DNA from: Bdellovibrio bacteriovorus
GTDB taxonomy: Bacteria; Bdellovibrionota; Bdellovibrionia; Bdellovibrionales; Bdellovibrionaceae
DNA length: 64,000 bases
NCBI RefSeq assembly: GCF_001592755.1
Contig: NZ_LUKF01000016.1
Coordinates: forward strand, 62,001-126,000
Reading direction: 5' to 3'
Made by a program: the position numbers and the translations under genes. The notes under the pieces are model-generated. The model had not been told where the DNA came from and did not search any database. It saw only the letters and a program-made list of their open reading frames with translations. The first letter of the stretch is position 1. The number at the start of each line of letters is the position of its first letter. This document shows, piece after piece, positions 27,018-34,427 of this stretch.

Positions 27018-28027
27018 TATGGCACCCTCCTTAACCAAGATCGACCTAATAAGATAGCCACGAGATAAGTGATTAAAGCGATCACGAGGTAAGGCGGAAA
27101 TTCTTCCGTGTAACTTGTGAACTTATTCACGTCGATTTTTGTTTTTTCTAGATTGTCGATATCGTTAAAGACTTTCTGTAACGCGCCTTCGTTTGTCGCG
27201 CGATAATATTTACCGCCGGTTTCTGAAGCCATGCGACCTAAAAGATCATCATTCACGGCACTTTCAAATGGCTGATAAGTTTTGATCTTTTGGCCGAAGA
27301 TGTCTCGAGTATAAACCGGGATTCTTGTCGGTCCGTCTTTACCGATACCGATAGAGTAAACCTTAATGCCGTAGCCTTTGGCGATCTCTAAGCCCGTTTC
27401 AGGATCAATGGTGCCTGAGTTGTTTTCACCGTCTGTCATAAAGATCATGACACGGCTTTTTGCTTGAGAATCTTTTAAACGTCCCGCCGCGTTTGCCATT
27501 GAAACACCTAATGCGGTTCCGTCTTTGATTTTGGCGCTGGAGGCACTTGTAATTTCACCTACGCGCTGAAGGATTAATTGATAATCTAAAGTTGGTGGAA
27601 CCAACGTGAAAGACTCTCCGGCAAAAACCACCAGACCGATACGGTCGGAAGTTCGGGCTTCGATGAACTTTTTAATCGTCTCTTTAGCCGCTTCCAAACG
27701 ATTCAAAGGCTTCATATCTTCGATTAACATACTGTCAGAAACATCTAGACAGATGACGATATCGATACCTTCGACGTTCTTACGGATCTTTGTGTTCGTG
27801 GTTTGCGGACGAGCTAAGGCGATGATGGCAAAAATGAGGGCGACCCCTTTAAGCAACATCGGAACATTCATTAATCGAGATCGCAAACTAGGACTGACTG
27901 ACTTCAGAAGCTCGACCGAGCCAAATTGCAAAGTCGGTGTCTTCGTTCTTTTTTTCCAAAGAACCCAAGCCAAAATTAAAACCAAAGGAAGGATCAACCA
28001 AAAGGCCGCTATGGAATGAAAAGTCAT
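27017..28027 (-). CDS. batA: BatA-like von Willebrand factor A membrane protein
   Basis: 336 residues. Two membrane helices near the N-terminus, a VWA domain with MIDAS DVSDSMLIEDM, the second metal site at TDGENNSGTIDPETG, and a C-terminal helix (YLVIALITYLVAILLG). Its start overlaps the stop of the preceding gene by four bases, and its stop overlaps the batB start. Confidence 0.9.
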   Translation of the reverse strand: MTFHSIAAFWLILPLVLILAWVLWKKRTKTPTLQFGSVELLKSVSPSLRSRLMNVPMLLKGVALIFAIIALARPQTTNTKIRKNVEGIDIVICLDVSDSMLIEDMKPLNRLEAAKETIKKFIEARTSDRIGLVVFAGESFTLVPPTLDYQLILQRVGEITSASSAKIKDGTALGVSMANAAGRLKDSQAKSRVMIFMTDGENNSGTIDPETGLEIAKGYGIKVYSIGIGKDGPTRIPVYTRDIFGQKIKTYQPFESAVNDDLLGRMASETGGKYYRATNEGALQKVFNDIDNLEKTKIDVNKFTSYTEEFPPYLVIALITYLVAILLGRSWLRRVP

Positions 28028-28914
28028 GGCAATCTCTCCATCTTCTCAACCAAGAGGCGACAATGAGTGGTGATGTTTAAAACATCTTGTTCGTTTAGTT
28101 TCTCTTTGTCCTGAATAGCGCGATTGTATTCTTTAAATAAATTCTTTAAGTCTGGACCGTATTCAACATAAACCGCACGGTGATACTTTTTAAGATCTTT
28201 CAAAATAAGACGATCACTCCACTCCATCGCAGGCATCTGATAGCGACGAGTCAGGAAGAGCTTTAACATATCGTACGTCGAAGTGATCGCTTCTGGAATA
28301 TGATTCGGATCGGCTTTGCCGCCAAAGAACACCGTATTCATTCTTTGCAGACGACGCAGACTTTGGTGGAATTGCGCTAAAGGCGACATCGCAGAGTCAT
28401 GCTCTTTCAGCTTCGCCAGCATGTTACGACGTTGAACCACGCGAAAGACTTTTCCGGCAAGCAAAAGAATGACCAAGCCAATCACACCAGCCAAAAGAGC
28501 CCAATACAACATGGGCACCGGTAAAGACGCAGGCCCTATCGGTCCAAACGGTTCTTGCTTCACTGGTGGCTGACCGGGTTGTTGTTTTTCTAGGACGGAC
28601 TCCACTTGATATTGGACAGGTCCCAGATTCAACGTTGTTGTACCGTCAGTGAGTTGCAAATCTTGGTATTGAAAATTTCCAGCTTTATAAGCCGTGACTT
28701 TGACATCGGCTTGAGTCGTAGATCTAAACTCAAAACCCAAAAGATGGATTTGATATTTCTCTTCTGGTTTTAAATTGAAATGCAATTTTTCCTGAGCAAG
28801 ATCTTTCGGGAATTCCCCGTCACAGACTAAAAGAAACTCGCGACCCACCGTTAGTTGGTTGTCGTTCAGTCCTTCTACGGAAGGTATTTCTGTCTTGCAC
28901 TGAATAGCTGCCAT
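28024..28914 (-). CDS. Membrane protein of the MoxR/Bat operon (DUF4381 position)
   Basis: 296 residues. Residues 1-135 form an Ig-like domain without a recognisable signal peptide, followed by one membrane helix (about 137-160, LYWALLAGVIGLVILLLAG) and a basic helical cytoplasmic region. In the typical order MoxR-DUF58-DUF4381-VWA-VWA-TPR-BatD, this slot is filled by DUF4381, and the helical part after the membrane helix is compatible. If the Ig domain is periplasmic the protein must insert N-out. Confidence 0.65.
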   Translation of the reverse strand: MAAIQCKTEIPSVEGLNDNQLTVGREFLLVCDGEFPKDLAQEKLHFNLKPEEKYQIHLLGFEFRSTTQADVKVTAYKAGNFQYQDLQLTDGTTTLNLGPVQYQVESVLEKQQPGQPPVKQEPFGPIGPASLPVPMLYWALLAGVIGLVILLLAGKVFRVVQRRNMLAKLKEHDSAMSPLAQFHQSLRRLQRMNTVFFGGKADPNHIPEAITSTYDMLKLFLTRRYQMPAMEWSDRLILKDLKKYHRAVYVEYGPDLKNLFKEYNRAIQDKEKLNEQDVLNITTHCRLLVEKMERLP

Positions 28915-29783
28915 TATTTTCTCTTCTTAAAAAACGCCACCAGCGGATTGACGTAGTCTTCGCTGGATCTTACATCGACACGTTCCACCTGCGACAAACG
29001 CAGCAGGCGATCGCGCTGTTCCTTGTTTTTTTGAACAGCTTCTTCATACTGAGTGCGAAACGCCTCAGACGAAGTGTCGACCGTGAGGACTTCCCCGGTT
29101 TCTGCATCCTGAACCTCGATGACTCCCATTTTGGGAAGCGAGTATTCAGCGGCGTCGTTCACCACGCAGGCGACGACGTCATGCTTTCGACCTAGAAGTC
29201 GTAAACTTTGATCAAATCCTTGATCCATAAAATCGCTGAACACAAAAATCGTCGCGCGTTTTTTCAAGACTCCTTGCAGATAGCTGAAGCCTTGAGAAAG
29301 TTTCGTGCGATGACTTTTGGGTTGATAATAAAACAAATCGCGAAGCAGGCGGTGCACATGACCGCGCCCCTTTTTTGGTGGCACAAAGTGCTCGACCTGA
29401 TCACTGAATAACAATAAACCAATTTGGTCGTTATTTTTCACTGCCGAAAAGGCCAAGAGAGCCGCCATATGAGTCATCACTTCGCCTTTAAAGTAAGGAC
29501 CCGTGCCGAAGTCACTCGATCCGCTGACATCAACCGCTATGATCAACGTCAACTCACGCTCTTCTTCAAAAGTTTTGATGTACGGTTTTCCCGTTCGCGC
29601 TGTAAGGGGCCACGAGATACTGCGTACATCATCGCCCGGGACGTACTCACGGAAGTCTGCAAAGGTCATCCCTTGGCCTTTAAAAGCCGTGTGATATTCG
29701 CCCGCAAAAAGATTGTTCACAAGTTTCCTTGTGTTGATCTCTAAGAGCTTAACCTTTTTTAAGACCTCTGGAGGTAAACTCAC
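28914..29783 (-). CDS. DUF58 (VWA-like) protein
   Basis: 289 residues, soluble. It has the DUF58 hallmark FADFREYVPGDDVRSISWPL, a VWA-like fold with DVSGSSDFG and LLLFSDQVEHFVPPKKG, and the end VERVDVRSSEDYVNPLVAFF. DUF58 proteins work with MoxR ATPases. The GTG start overlaps the moxR stop (TAGTG), and its own stop overlaps the next ATG by one base. Confidence 0.9.
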   Translation of the reverse strand: MSLPPEVLKKVKLLEINTRKLVNNLFAGEYHTAFKGQGMTFADFREYVPGDDVRSISWPLTARTGKPYIKTFEEERELTLIIAVDVSGSSDFGTGPYFKGEVMTHMAALLAFSAVKNNDQIGLLLFSDQVEHFVPPKKGRGHVHRLLRDLFYYQPKSHRTKLSQGFSYLQGVLKKRATIFVFSDFMDQGFDQSLRLLGRKHDVVACVVNDAAEYSLPKMGVIEVQDAETGEVLTVDTSSEAFRTQYEEAVQKNKEQRDRLLRLSQVERVDVRSSEDYVNPLVAFFKKRK

Positions 29784-30775
29784 TAGGGAACCTCAACCTG
29801 GCTTAGGATTTCTTTGATGATGTCGTCCGACTTGATATTTTCCGCTTCCGCTTCATAAGTCAGAATCAAACGATGTCTCATCACGTGATAAGCAATCGCC
29901 TTCACGTCTTCCGCCGTCACATAGCCGCGACCGCGAATAAACGCATGTGCCTTCGCTGCACGATACAGACTGATCGTCGCACGCGGCGAACCGCCGACGT
30001 TGACTAAGTTGGCAATACGACTCAAACCGTATTCACCCGGCTTACGTGAAGCCATGATGATTTCTACGATGTAGTTTTTAATTTTTGCGTCGACGTAAAT
30101 TTGGTCAGCACGTGCAGAAGCTCTTAAAAGATCTTCTTTTGAAATCACCGGATTCACGACAGGTTTTTCGTTAGAACCCATGCGGTTTAAGATCTCAAGC
30201 TCTTCGCCCTTACCTGGGTAAACGACGTTGATCTTAAACATGAAACGGTCCATCTGAGCTTCTGGAAGAGGATAAGTTCCCTCTTGCTCTAGCGGATTTT
30301 GGGTCGCAAGAACCAAGAATGGATTAGAAAGTTTGTACGACTCTTCACCGATCGTGACTTGTTTTTCGGCCATGGCTTCAAGAAGCGCTGATTGCACTTT
30401 TGCGGGCGCACGATTGATCTCGTCGGCCAAAACGATGTTTGTGAAGATAGGCCCTTTACGAGGAGCAAATTCTCCCGATTTCGGATTGAAGATCATCGTA
30501 CCGATCAAATCCGTCGGCAATAGATCCGGAGTGAACTGAATTCTTTGGAAATCCAAAGAGATTGATTGAGATACCGTGGCAATCGTCAGAGTTTTCGCCA
30601 AACCAGGGACACCTTCTAACAAGATGTGTCCACCAGTTAACAGACCCATCATGATGCCTTCCACCATTTCCTTTTGTCCGACAACGACCTTGTTGATTTC
30701 GGTCATCATTTTTTCAATAAATTGGCTTTCTTGTTTGATGGCAGCATTCAGAGCCATGATGTCAACTTCGCTCAC
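29783..30775 (-). CDS. moxR: MoxR-family AAA+ ATPase
   Basis: 330 residues. Walker A is GVPGLAKT, Walker B is IVLADEINRAP, sensor 1 is VLATQNPLEQEGTYPLPEAQ, and the C-terminal lid ends in the family form. MoxR ATPases act as chaperones for VWA-domain partners, here BatA and BatB. The GTG start follows GAGGAGG by five bases. First gene of a seven-gene operon to batD in which every junction overlaps by 1-17 bases. Confidence 0.95.
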   Translation of the reverse strand: MSEVDIMALNAAIKQESQFIEKMMTEINKVVVGQKEMVEGIMMGLLTGGHILLEGVPGLAKTLTIATVSQSISLDFQRIQFTPDLLPTDLIGTMIFNPKSGEFAPRKGPIFTNIVLADEINRAPAKVQSALLEAMAEKQVTIGEESYKLSNPFLVLATQNPLEQEGTYPLPEAQMDRFMFKINVVYPGKGEELEILNRMGSNEKPVVNPVISKEDLLRASARADQIYVDAKIKNYIVEIIMASRKPGEYGLSRIANLVNVGGSPRATISLYRAAKAHAFIRGRGYVTAEDVKAIAYHVMRHRLILTYEAEAENIKSDDIIKEILSQVEVP

Positions 30776-30901
30776 CTATTCCTCCTCGGAAGATAACCTC
30801 TATATTTCACAATTTTCCCATTAAGTTCGCAAGCTTGGACTTTCTAGGACAGTGCTTCCTCTACCCTTGCCAAGGACGACAGAAAGTGGGACAAAATTAT
30901 T

Positions 30902-31714
30902 ATGATTAACAACAATACAAAAGTCTGGATCTTCATTCTTACAAGCTGCTTAGCACTTCTTGTCGTCGGTTATCAGTTGGGCGAACGCCTAGGGTTGTTA
31001 ATCGGATTTCTGCTATCGCTGCTTTTAAACTTCTTCGTTTTCTTTTACGGAGAAAGCCGCGTGCTTGCGAAGCTCAATGCAAGACGTCTGAAAGGCCAAG
31101 ACTCTTGGGGTTTGATTTCTAAAGTAGAAAAAATTTCGGCAGAGTTGGGAATGCCGGCACCCGCGATCTACATCACTCCGCACACTTCAGCTAACGCCTT
31201 CTGCGTGGGTCACTCTTGGAAGCGCGGCTCTTTAGGTTTCACTGCGGGACTTTTACAAAAGCTTGATGAAAAAGAATTAGAAGCCGTGGTGGCCCATCAG
31301 ATTTGCCACATCCGTCGCTTAGATACTTTTGCTTTTGGTGTCAGCAGCACACTTGCAAATTCCATCGTGGGCTTGGGGCAATTCTTAGACAATCTTCTGC
31401 CGTACAATTTGCAGTTTTTCATGCCTTTGCTTTCACCGGTGGGTTGGCTGATTATCAAGTTTGTCGTTGGTGAAAAATCTTTTTTTGAGAATGATTTGAT
31501 GGCCTCAGAACTTCTTGAAAATCGCGGAAGACTGGGCGAAGTTTTGTGGCGCATGGAAGGTTTGGCGCAGACCAATCCTTTGGAAATTCCACCCTGCACC
31601 AGTCACCTTTTCATGGTGAATCCCGAAGGTTTTAAACAAAAGAATTTATTTTTAAAATCCCACCCTGCCATTGAAGTGCGTTTGCAAAAATTGATGGGTT
31701 ATTACCCCATCTAA
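30902..31714 (+). CDS. HtpX-like M48 family protein with altered catalytic motif
   Basis: 270 residues with the HtpX architecture: two N-terminal membrane helices, a helical cytosolic part (GMPAPAIYIT, NAFCVGHSWKRGSLGFTAGL), the metal site and two further helices. The motif is HQICH (H132, H136), where HtpX has HELSH, so the general-base Glu is replaced by Gln133. Both His and the downstream Glu196 (FFENDLMASE) remain, so zinc could bind but peptide hydrolysis is not expected. It is intact and full length. A regulatory or adaptor role is inferred. Confidence 0.8.
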   Translation: MINNNTKVWIFILTSCLALLVVGYQLGERLGLLIGFLLSLLLNFFVFFYGESRVLAKLNARRLKGQDSWGLISKVEKISAELGMPAPAIYITPHTSANAFCVGHSWKRGSLGFTAGLLQKLDEKELEAVVAHQICHIRRLDTFAFGVSSTLANSIVGLGQFLDNLLPYNLQFFMPLLSPVGWLIIKFVVGEKSFFENDLMASELLENRGRLGEVLWRMEGLAQTNPLEIPPCTSHLFMVNPEGFKQKNLFLKSHPAIEVRLQKLMGYYPI

Positions 31715-31762
31715 CTTGACAGAGGGATTTCACAACTCAAGTTTTTATAAGGTGGTTTAATT

Positions 31763-32011
31763 ATGGGTGAAAAATTAGAAGCCTCTTTTTCCGTTCTTAT
31801 CATGTCCATTGCCTCTTCAGCCGTGATGGCCATGGGTCTAGCTCCGAACCCGCAAACTGGCGAAACATCCAAAGACAAGAATATGGCTCGCTTTAATATC
31901 GACCTTCTTCTGGTGCTTCAAGAAAAGACCAAAGGAAATCTGACTGGCGATGAAACCAAATTTTTGGAAAACTTAATAAGTGATTTGCAAATGAAGTACG
32001 TGTCCATCTAA
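31763..32011 (+). CDS. DUF1844 small protein
   Basis: 82 residues matching DUF1844 along its whole length: FSVLIMSIASSAVMAMGL, then RFNIDLLLVLQEKTKGNLT and a final DLQMKYV. Function unknown. It lies between the HtpX-like gene and htrA on the same strand, with 12 bases to htrA, so it is probably in the protease operon. Confidence 0.9.
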   Translation: MGEKLEASFSVLIMSIASSAVMAMGLAPNPQTGETSKDKNMARFNIDLLLVLQEKTKGNLTGDETKFLENLISDLQMKYVSI

Positions 32012-32023
32012 AGGAGACTTTGT

Positions 32024-33457
32024 ATGAAGAAGTTCTTAGTGTTGCTTCTTGCGGTGTCCATGGTTGCACCAGTGACTGAAGCACAAACAGTTTTACCAAA
32101 AGACGCACCGAAATTAAAACTCAGCGATCCTCTTCCGGGAAATCTTTTTGTTGAGTTGGCAAAAGCCGTAAATCCTGCGGTCGTAAATATCTCGACCACC
32201 GCTTTACCGAAAAACATGCCAGGCCGTCGCGATCCGATGTTAGATATGTTGGAACAGCTTTATGGCTTCCGCATGCAACAACCTCAACAACAACAGCGTC
32301 CGCAACAAATGGGCTTGGGAACAGGCTTCATCATTCGTGAAGACGGTTTGATCATCACCAACAATCACGTGATCGCAGGTGCTGACGTTATCAACGTTCA
32401 GCTGAGCGAAAAATCAAAAGACGTCTATGAAGCGACTTTGATTGGAAGCGATGAAAGAACAGATATCGCGCTTATCAAAATCACTCCGAAAGCCGGTGAA
32501 AAACTTCCTTACGCTGTGCTTGGCTCTTCGAAAGATGTCGAAGTCGGCGAATGGGTGGCCGCTTTCGGGAATCCATTTGGTCACGGCCACTCGATGACAA
32601 AAGGTATTGTCTCTTCAAAAGGTCGCGACATCACAGAGATCAATAAGATTCCTTTGATTCAAACCGATGCCAGCATCAACCCGGGGAACTCAGGCGGTCC
32701 GCTTGTGAATACAAAAGGGCAAGTGATCGGCGTGAACTCGGCAATTGATGCCCGTGCGCAAGGTATCGGCTTTGCGATTCCTATCGATGAAGTTAAATCC
32801 ATTCTTCCTATTCTTGAAACAAAAGGGAGGATTGCGAGAGGTTACATCGGTGCCGCGTTGGGCGATTTGGATCCTGATGCTGCTGAGTACTTGGGCCTTG
32901 GCGATGTTCGTGGTGCGGTTATCACCAACATGGATCCGAAAGGACCTGCTTTCAAATCAGGAATGAAAACTTACGACATCGTGACAGAGTTCAACGGTAA
33001 AACCATCCGCAACTCTTTAGACTTGATGGATGCCGTGGCTGATTCTCCGATTGGCAAACCCGCTAAAGCTAAAGTCATTCGCAATAACAAAGAAATGTCA
33101 TTGTCCGTGAGCGTGGCAGAGCGTGCCGAAGACAAACGCATCGTCAAAGCACAGGCGAAAACTTACGAAGGTCAAAAAGCTCCATTTAATTTAGGATTCT
33201 CTGTGATGGATCCAACTCCAGAACTAAGAACAGAATGGGGTCTTCCTTCCGACATGAAGCAACCTGTAGTAATTGAAACCGAGCGCTCAAGTGCTGCTTC
33301 CCGCGGCGGCCTGCGCGTCGGCGACGTAGTTCTAGATGTGAACAAAAAGCCTGTGGACAACACCAAAGATGTCCTCAAACACCTCAAAAAAGGCGACAAC
33401 ACCCTCAGAATCGCCCGCAACACCCGCATCCAAATCATCAACATCACCGCCAACTAA
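32024..33457 (+). CDS. degP: Periplasmic HtrA/DegP-type serine protease with two PDZ domains
   Basis: 477 residues with a signal peptide (ends TEA). Catalytic triad H115 (ITNNHVIAG), D147 (RTDIALIKI) and S223 (NPGNSGGPL). A Gln-rich loop (QQPQQQQRPQQ) sits in the LA-loop position. PDZ1 begins about GYIGAALGDLDPD, PDZ2 about NLGFSVMDPTPE. It degrades or refolds misfolded envelope proteins. AAAGGAGA precedes the ATG. Whether it is DegP- or DegQ-like cannot be decided. The stop codon lies in a dispersed repeat. Confidence 0.95.
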   Translation: MKKFLVLLLAVSMVAPVTEAQTVLPKDAPKLKLSDPLPGNLFVELAKAVNPAVVNISTTALPKNMPGRRDPMLDMLEQLYGFRMQQPQQQQRPQQMGLGTGFIIREDGLIITNNHVIAGADVINVQLSEKSKDVYEATLIGSDERTDIALIKITPKAGEKLPYAVLGSSKDVEVGEWVAAFGNPFGHGHSMTKGIVSSKGRDITEINKIPLIQTDASINPGNSGGPLVNTKGQVIGVNSAIDARAQGIGFAIPIDEVKSILPILETKGRIARGYIGAALGDLDPDAAEYLGLGDVRGAVITNMDPKGPAFKSGMKTYDIVTEFNGKTIRNSLDLMDAVADSPIGKPAKAKVIRNNKEMSLSVSVAERAEDKRIVKAQAKTYEGQKAPFNLGFSVMDPTPELRTEWGLPSDMKQPVVIETERSSAASRGGLRVGDVVLDVNKKPVDNTKDVLKHLKKGDNTLRIARNTRIQIINITAN

Positions 33458-33478
33458 AAGGTGCCTGCTTCTTTTTTG
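33455..33478 (+). repeat. Second copy of the dispersed GGTGCCTGCTTC element
   Basis: 24 bases identical, in opposite orientation, to 3349-3372. Both copies begin exactly in the TAA stop codon of the adjoining gene and run into its 3' side. A looser relative (AAAAGGTGCC) is at 34196-34205, and another (revcomp AAAAGGTGCGTGCTTTT) lies in 57647-57672. Confidence 0.8.
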
Positions 33479-33492
33479 AAATCCGGCGCGTT

Positions 33493-33525
33493 AAAAGCCC
33501 ACTTTTTGAAGTGGGCTTTTTTATT
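33493..33525 (+). terminator. Terminator of the htrA operon
   Basis: AAAAGCCCACTT (33493-33504) and AAGTGGGCTTTT (33509-33520) with a four-base loop and a T run. Confidence 0.9.
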
Positions 33526-33750
33526 TTAAGCGCGTCAATACGCATACGTAATATGGGATTTCTTTGTTTACATGCTATACAAATGGGCACTTTGTCTCAC
33601 TCCGGGACAAGGCGGCCGGGGCTTTAAATGTGAACTAAAAAAATCCTCGACCTAGGTCTTTAGTTTTTTTCGGGTCTTCCGAGAAGAATAACGGACCATA
33701 GTATGGCTCCAAAGTTTGCAACAAGAACGACACCGCGAAAGGGACACTAC

Positions 33751-34074
33751 ATGAAAGTCACCGAGGTCAAAGTATTTCCAGTCAATGAGGACCGCCTTAA
33801 GGCCTACGTGTCCATCACTCTCGACAATTGTTTCGTCGTCCGCGACCTGAAAGTGATTCAGGGAACTAGCGGCCTTTTCGTGGCGATGCCCAGTAAAAAA
33901 CGCAAAGATGGTCAGTTCCGCGATATCGCACATCCGTTAAATCAGGAAACGCGAACAATGATCGAAGACCTGATCTTTGAAGCTTATGAAAAAGAATTAA
34001 AATCCATGGGAGAAACCCTAGTAAATCTCAAACGCCAAAAGGCGCCTAACAGCGACTACGGCGACGATTACTAA
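33751..34074 (+). CDS. spoVG: SpoVG-family regulator
   Basis: 107 residues from the ATG at 33751 (after AAGGGAC), the start that aligns with the family's KVTEVKVFPV opening; the upstream ATG would add 16 residues. SpoVG signatures: LKAYVSITLDNCFVVRDLKVI, GLFVAMPSKKRKDGQFRDIAHP. SpoVG is a site-specific RNA/DNA-binding regulator, studied in Firmicutes and spirochaetes. It has its own promoter region and terminator, so it is likely monocistronic. Confidence 0.93.
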   Translation: MKVTEVKVFPVNEDRLKAYVSITLDNCFVVRDLKVIQGTSGLFVAMPSKKRKDGQFRDIAHPLNQETRTMIEDLIFEAYEKELKSMGETLVNLKRQKAPNSDYGDDY

Positions 34075-34160
34075 GGTTGAAGTTCCCTGCTCATCGCCAA
34101 CTTGTTTTCTGGTGTGGAGAAGACAAGGGAGGCGGCTTCAAATAAAACCCATGGAACCTT

Positions 34161-34191
34161 TAAAGCCCGTCGATCCCGACGGGCTTTTTTT
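34161..34191 (+). terminator. Terminator after spoVG
   Basis: AAAGCCCGTCG (34162-34172), loop ATCC and CGACGGGCTTT (34177-34187), followed by T residues. Confidence 0.9.
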
Positions 34192-34263
34192 ATCCAAAAG
34201 GTGCCAGGGGACTTTTGGTTTGCGTCCCCTTCTTAACGATCTGTTGACGCATTGAATCTTTTC

Positions 34264-34292
34264 TTGCTTTTGCAGGGCAAAATCCGTAATTT
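34264..34292 (+). promoter_or_regulatory. Probable promoter of tRNA-Gln
   Basis: TTGCTT (34264-34269), a 17-base spacer and TAATTT (34287-34292), placing a start about 15 bases before the tRNA. Confidence 0.4.
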
Positions 34293-34314
34293 AGCGATTC
34301 GTAAGTCTTCTAAT

Positions 34315-34390
34315 TGGGGTATCGTCAAGTTGGTAAGACAACAGATTTTGATTCTGTCATTCGCAGGTTCGAGTCCTGCTACCCCATCCA
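34315..34390 (+). tRNA. tRNA-Gln (anticodon TTG), CCA encoded
   Basis: A full cloverleaf: acceptor TGGGGTA (34315-34321) with TACCCCA (34380-34386), discriminator T and encoded CCA (34388-34390). The anticodon stem ACAGA/TCTGT holds loop TTTTGAT with anticodon TTG at 34348-34350. The T arm is GCAGGTTCGAGTCCTGC. The acceptor and T arm closely resemble bacterial tRNA-Gln, including the U1-A72 pair used by glutaminyl-tRNA synthetase. Confidence 0.97.
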
Positions 34391-34427
34391 TTTTCATTTT
34401 TCATCAATAAATTCAAATACTTATGAA

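Noticed and set aside
33649-33658. GACCTAGGTC palindrome upstream of spoVG
   Set aside because: Too short and single; may be an operator but nothing supports it.
33703-33750. Upstream ATG of spoVG
   Set aside because: Adds 16 residues absent from the family; the second ATG has the ribosome-binding site and the conserved opening.
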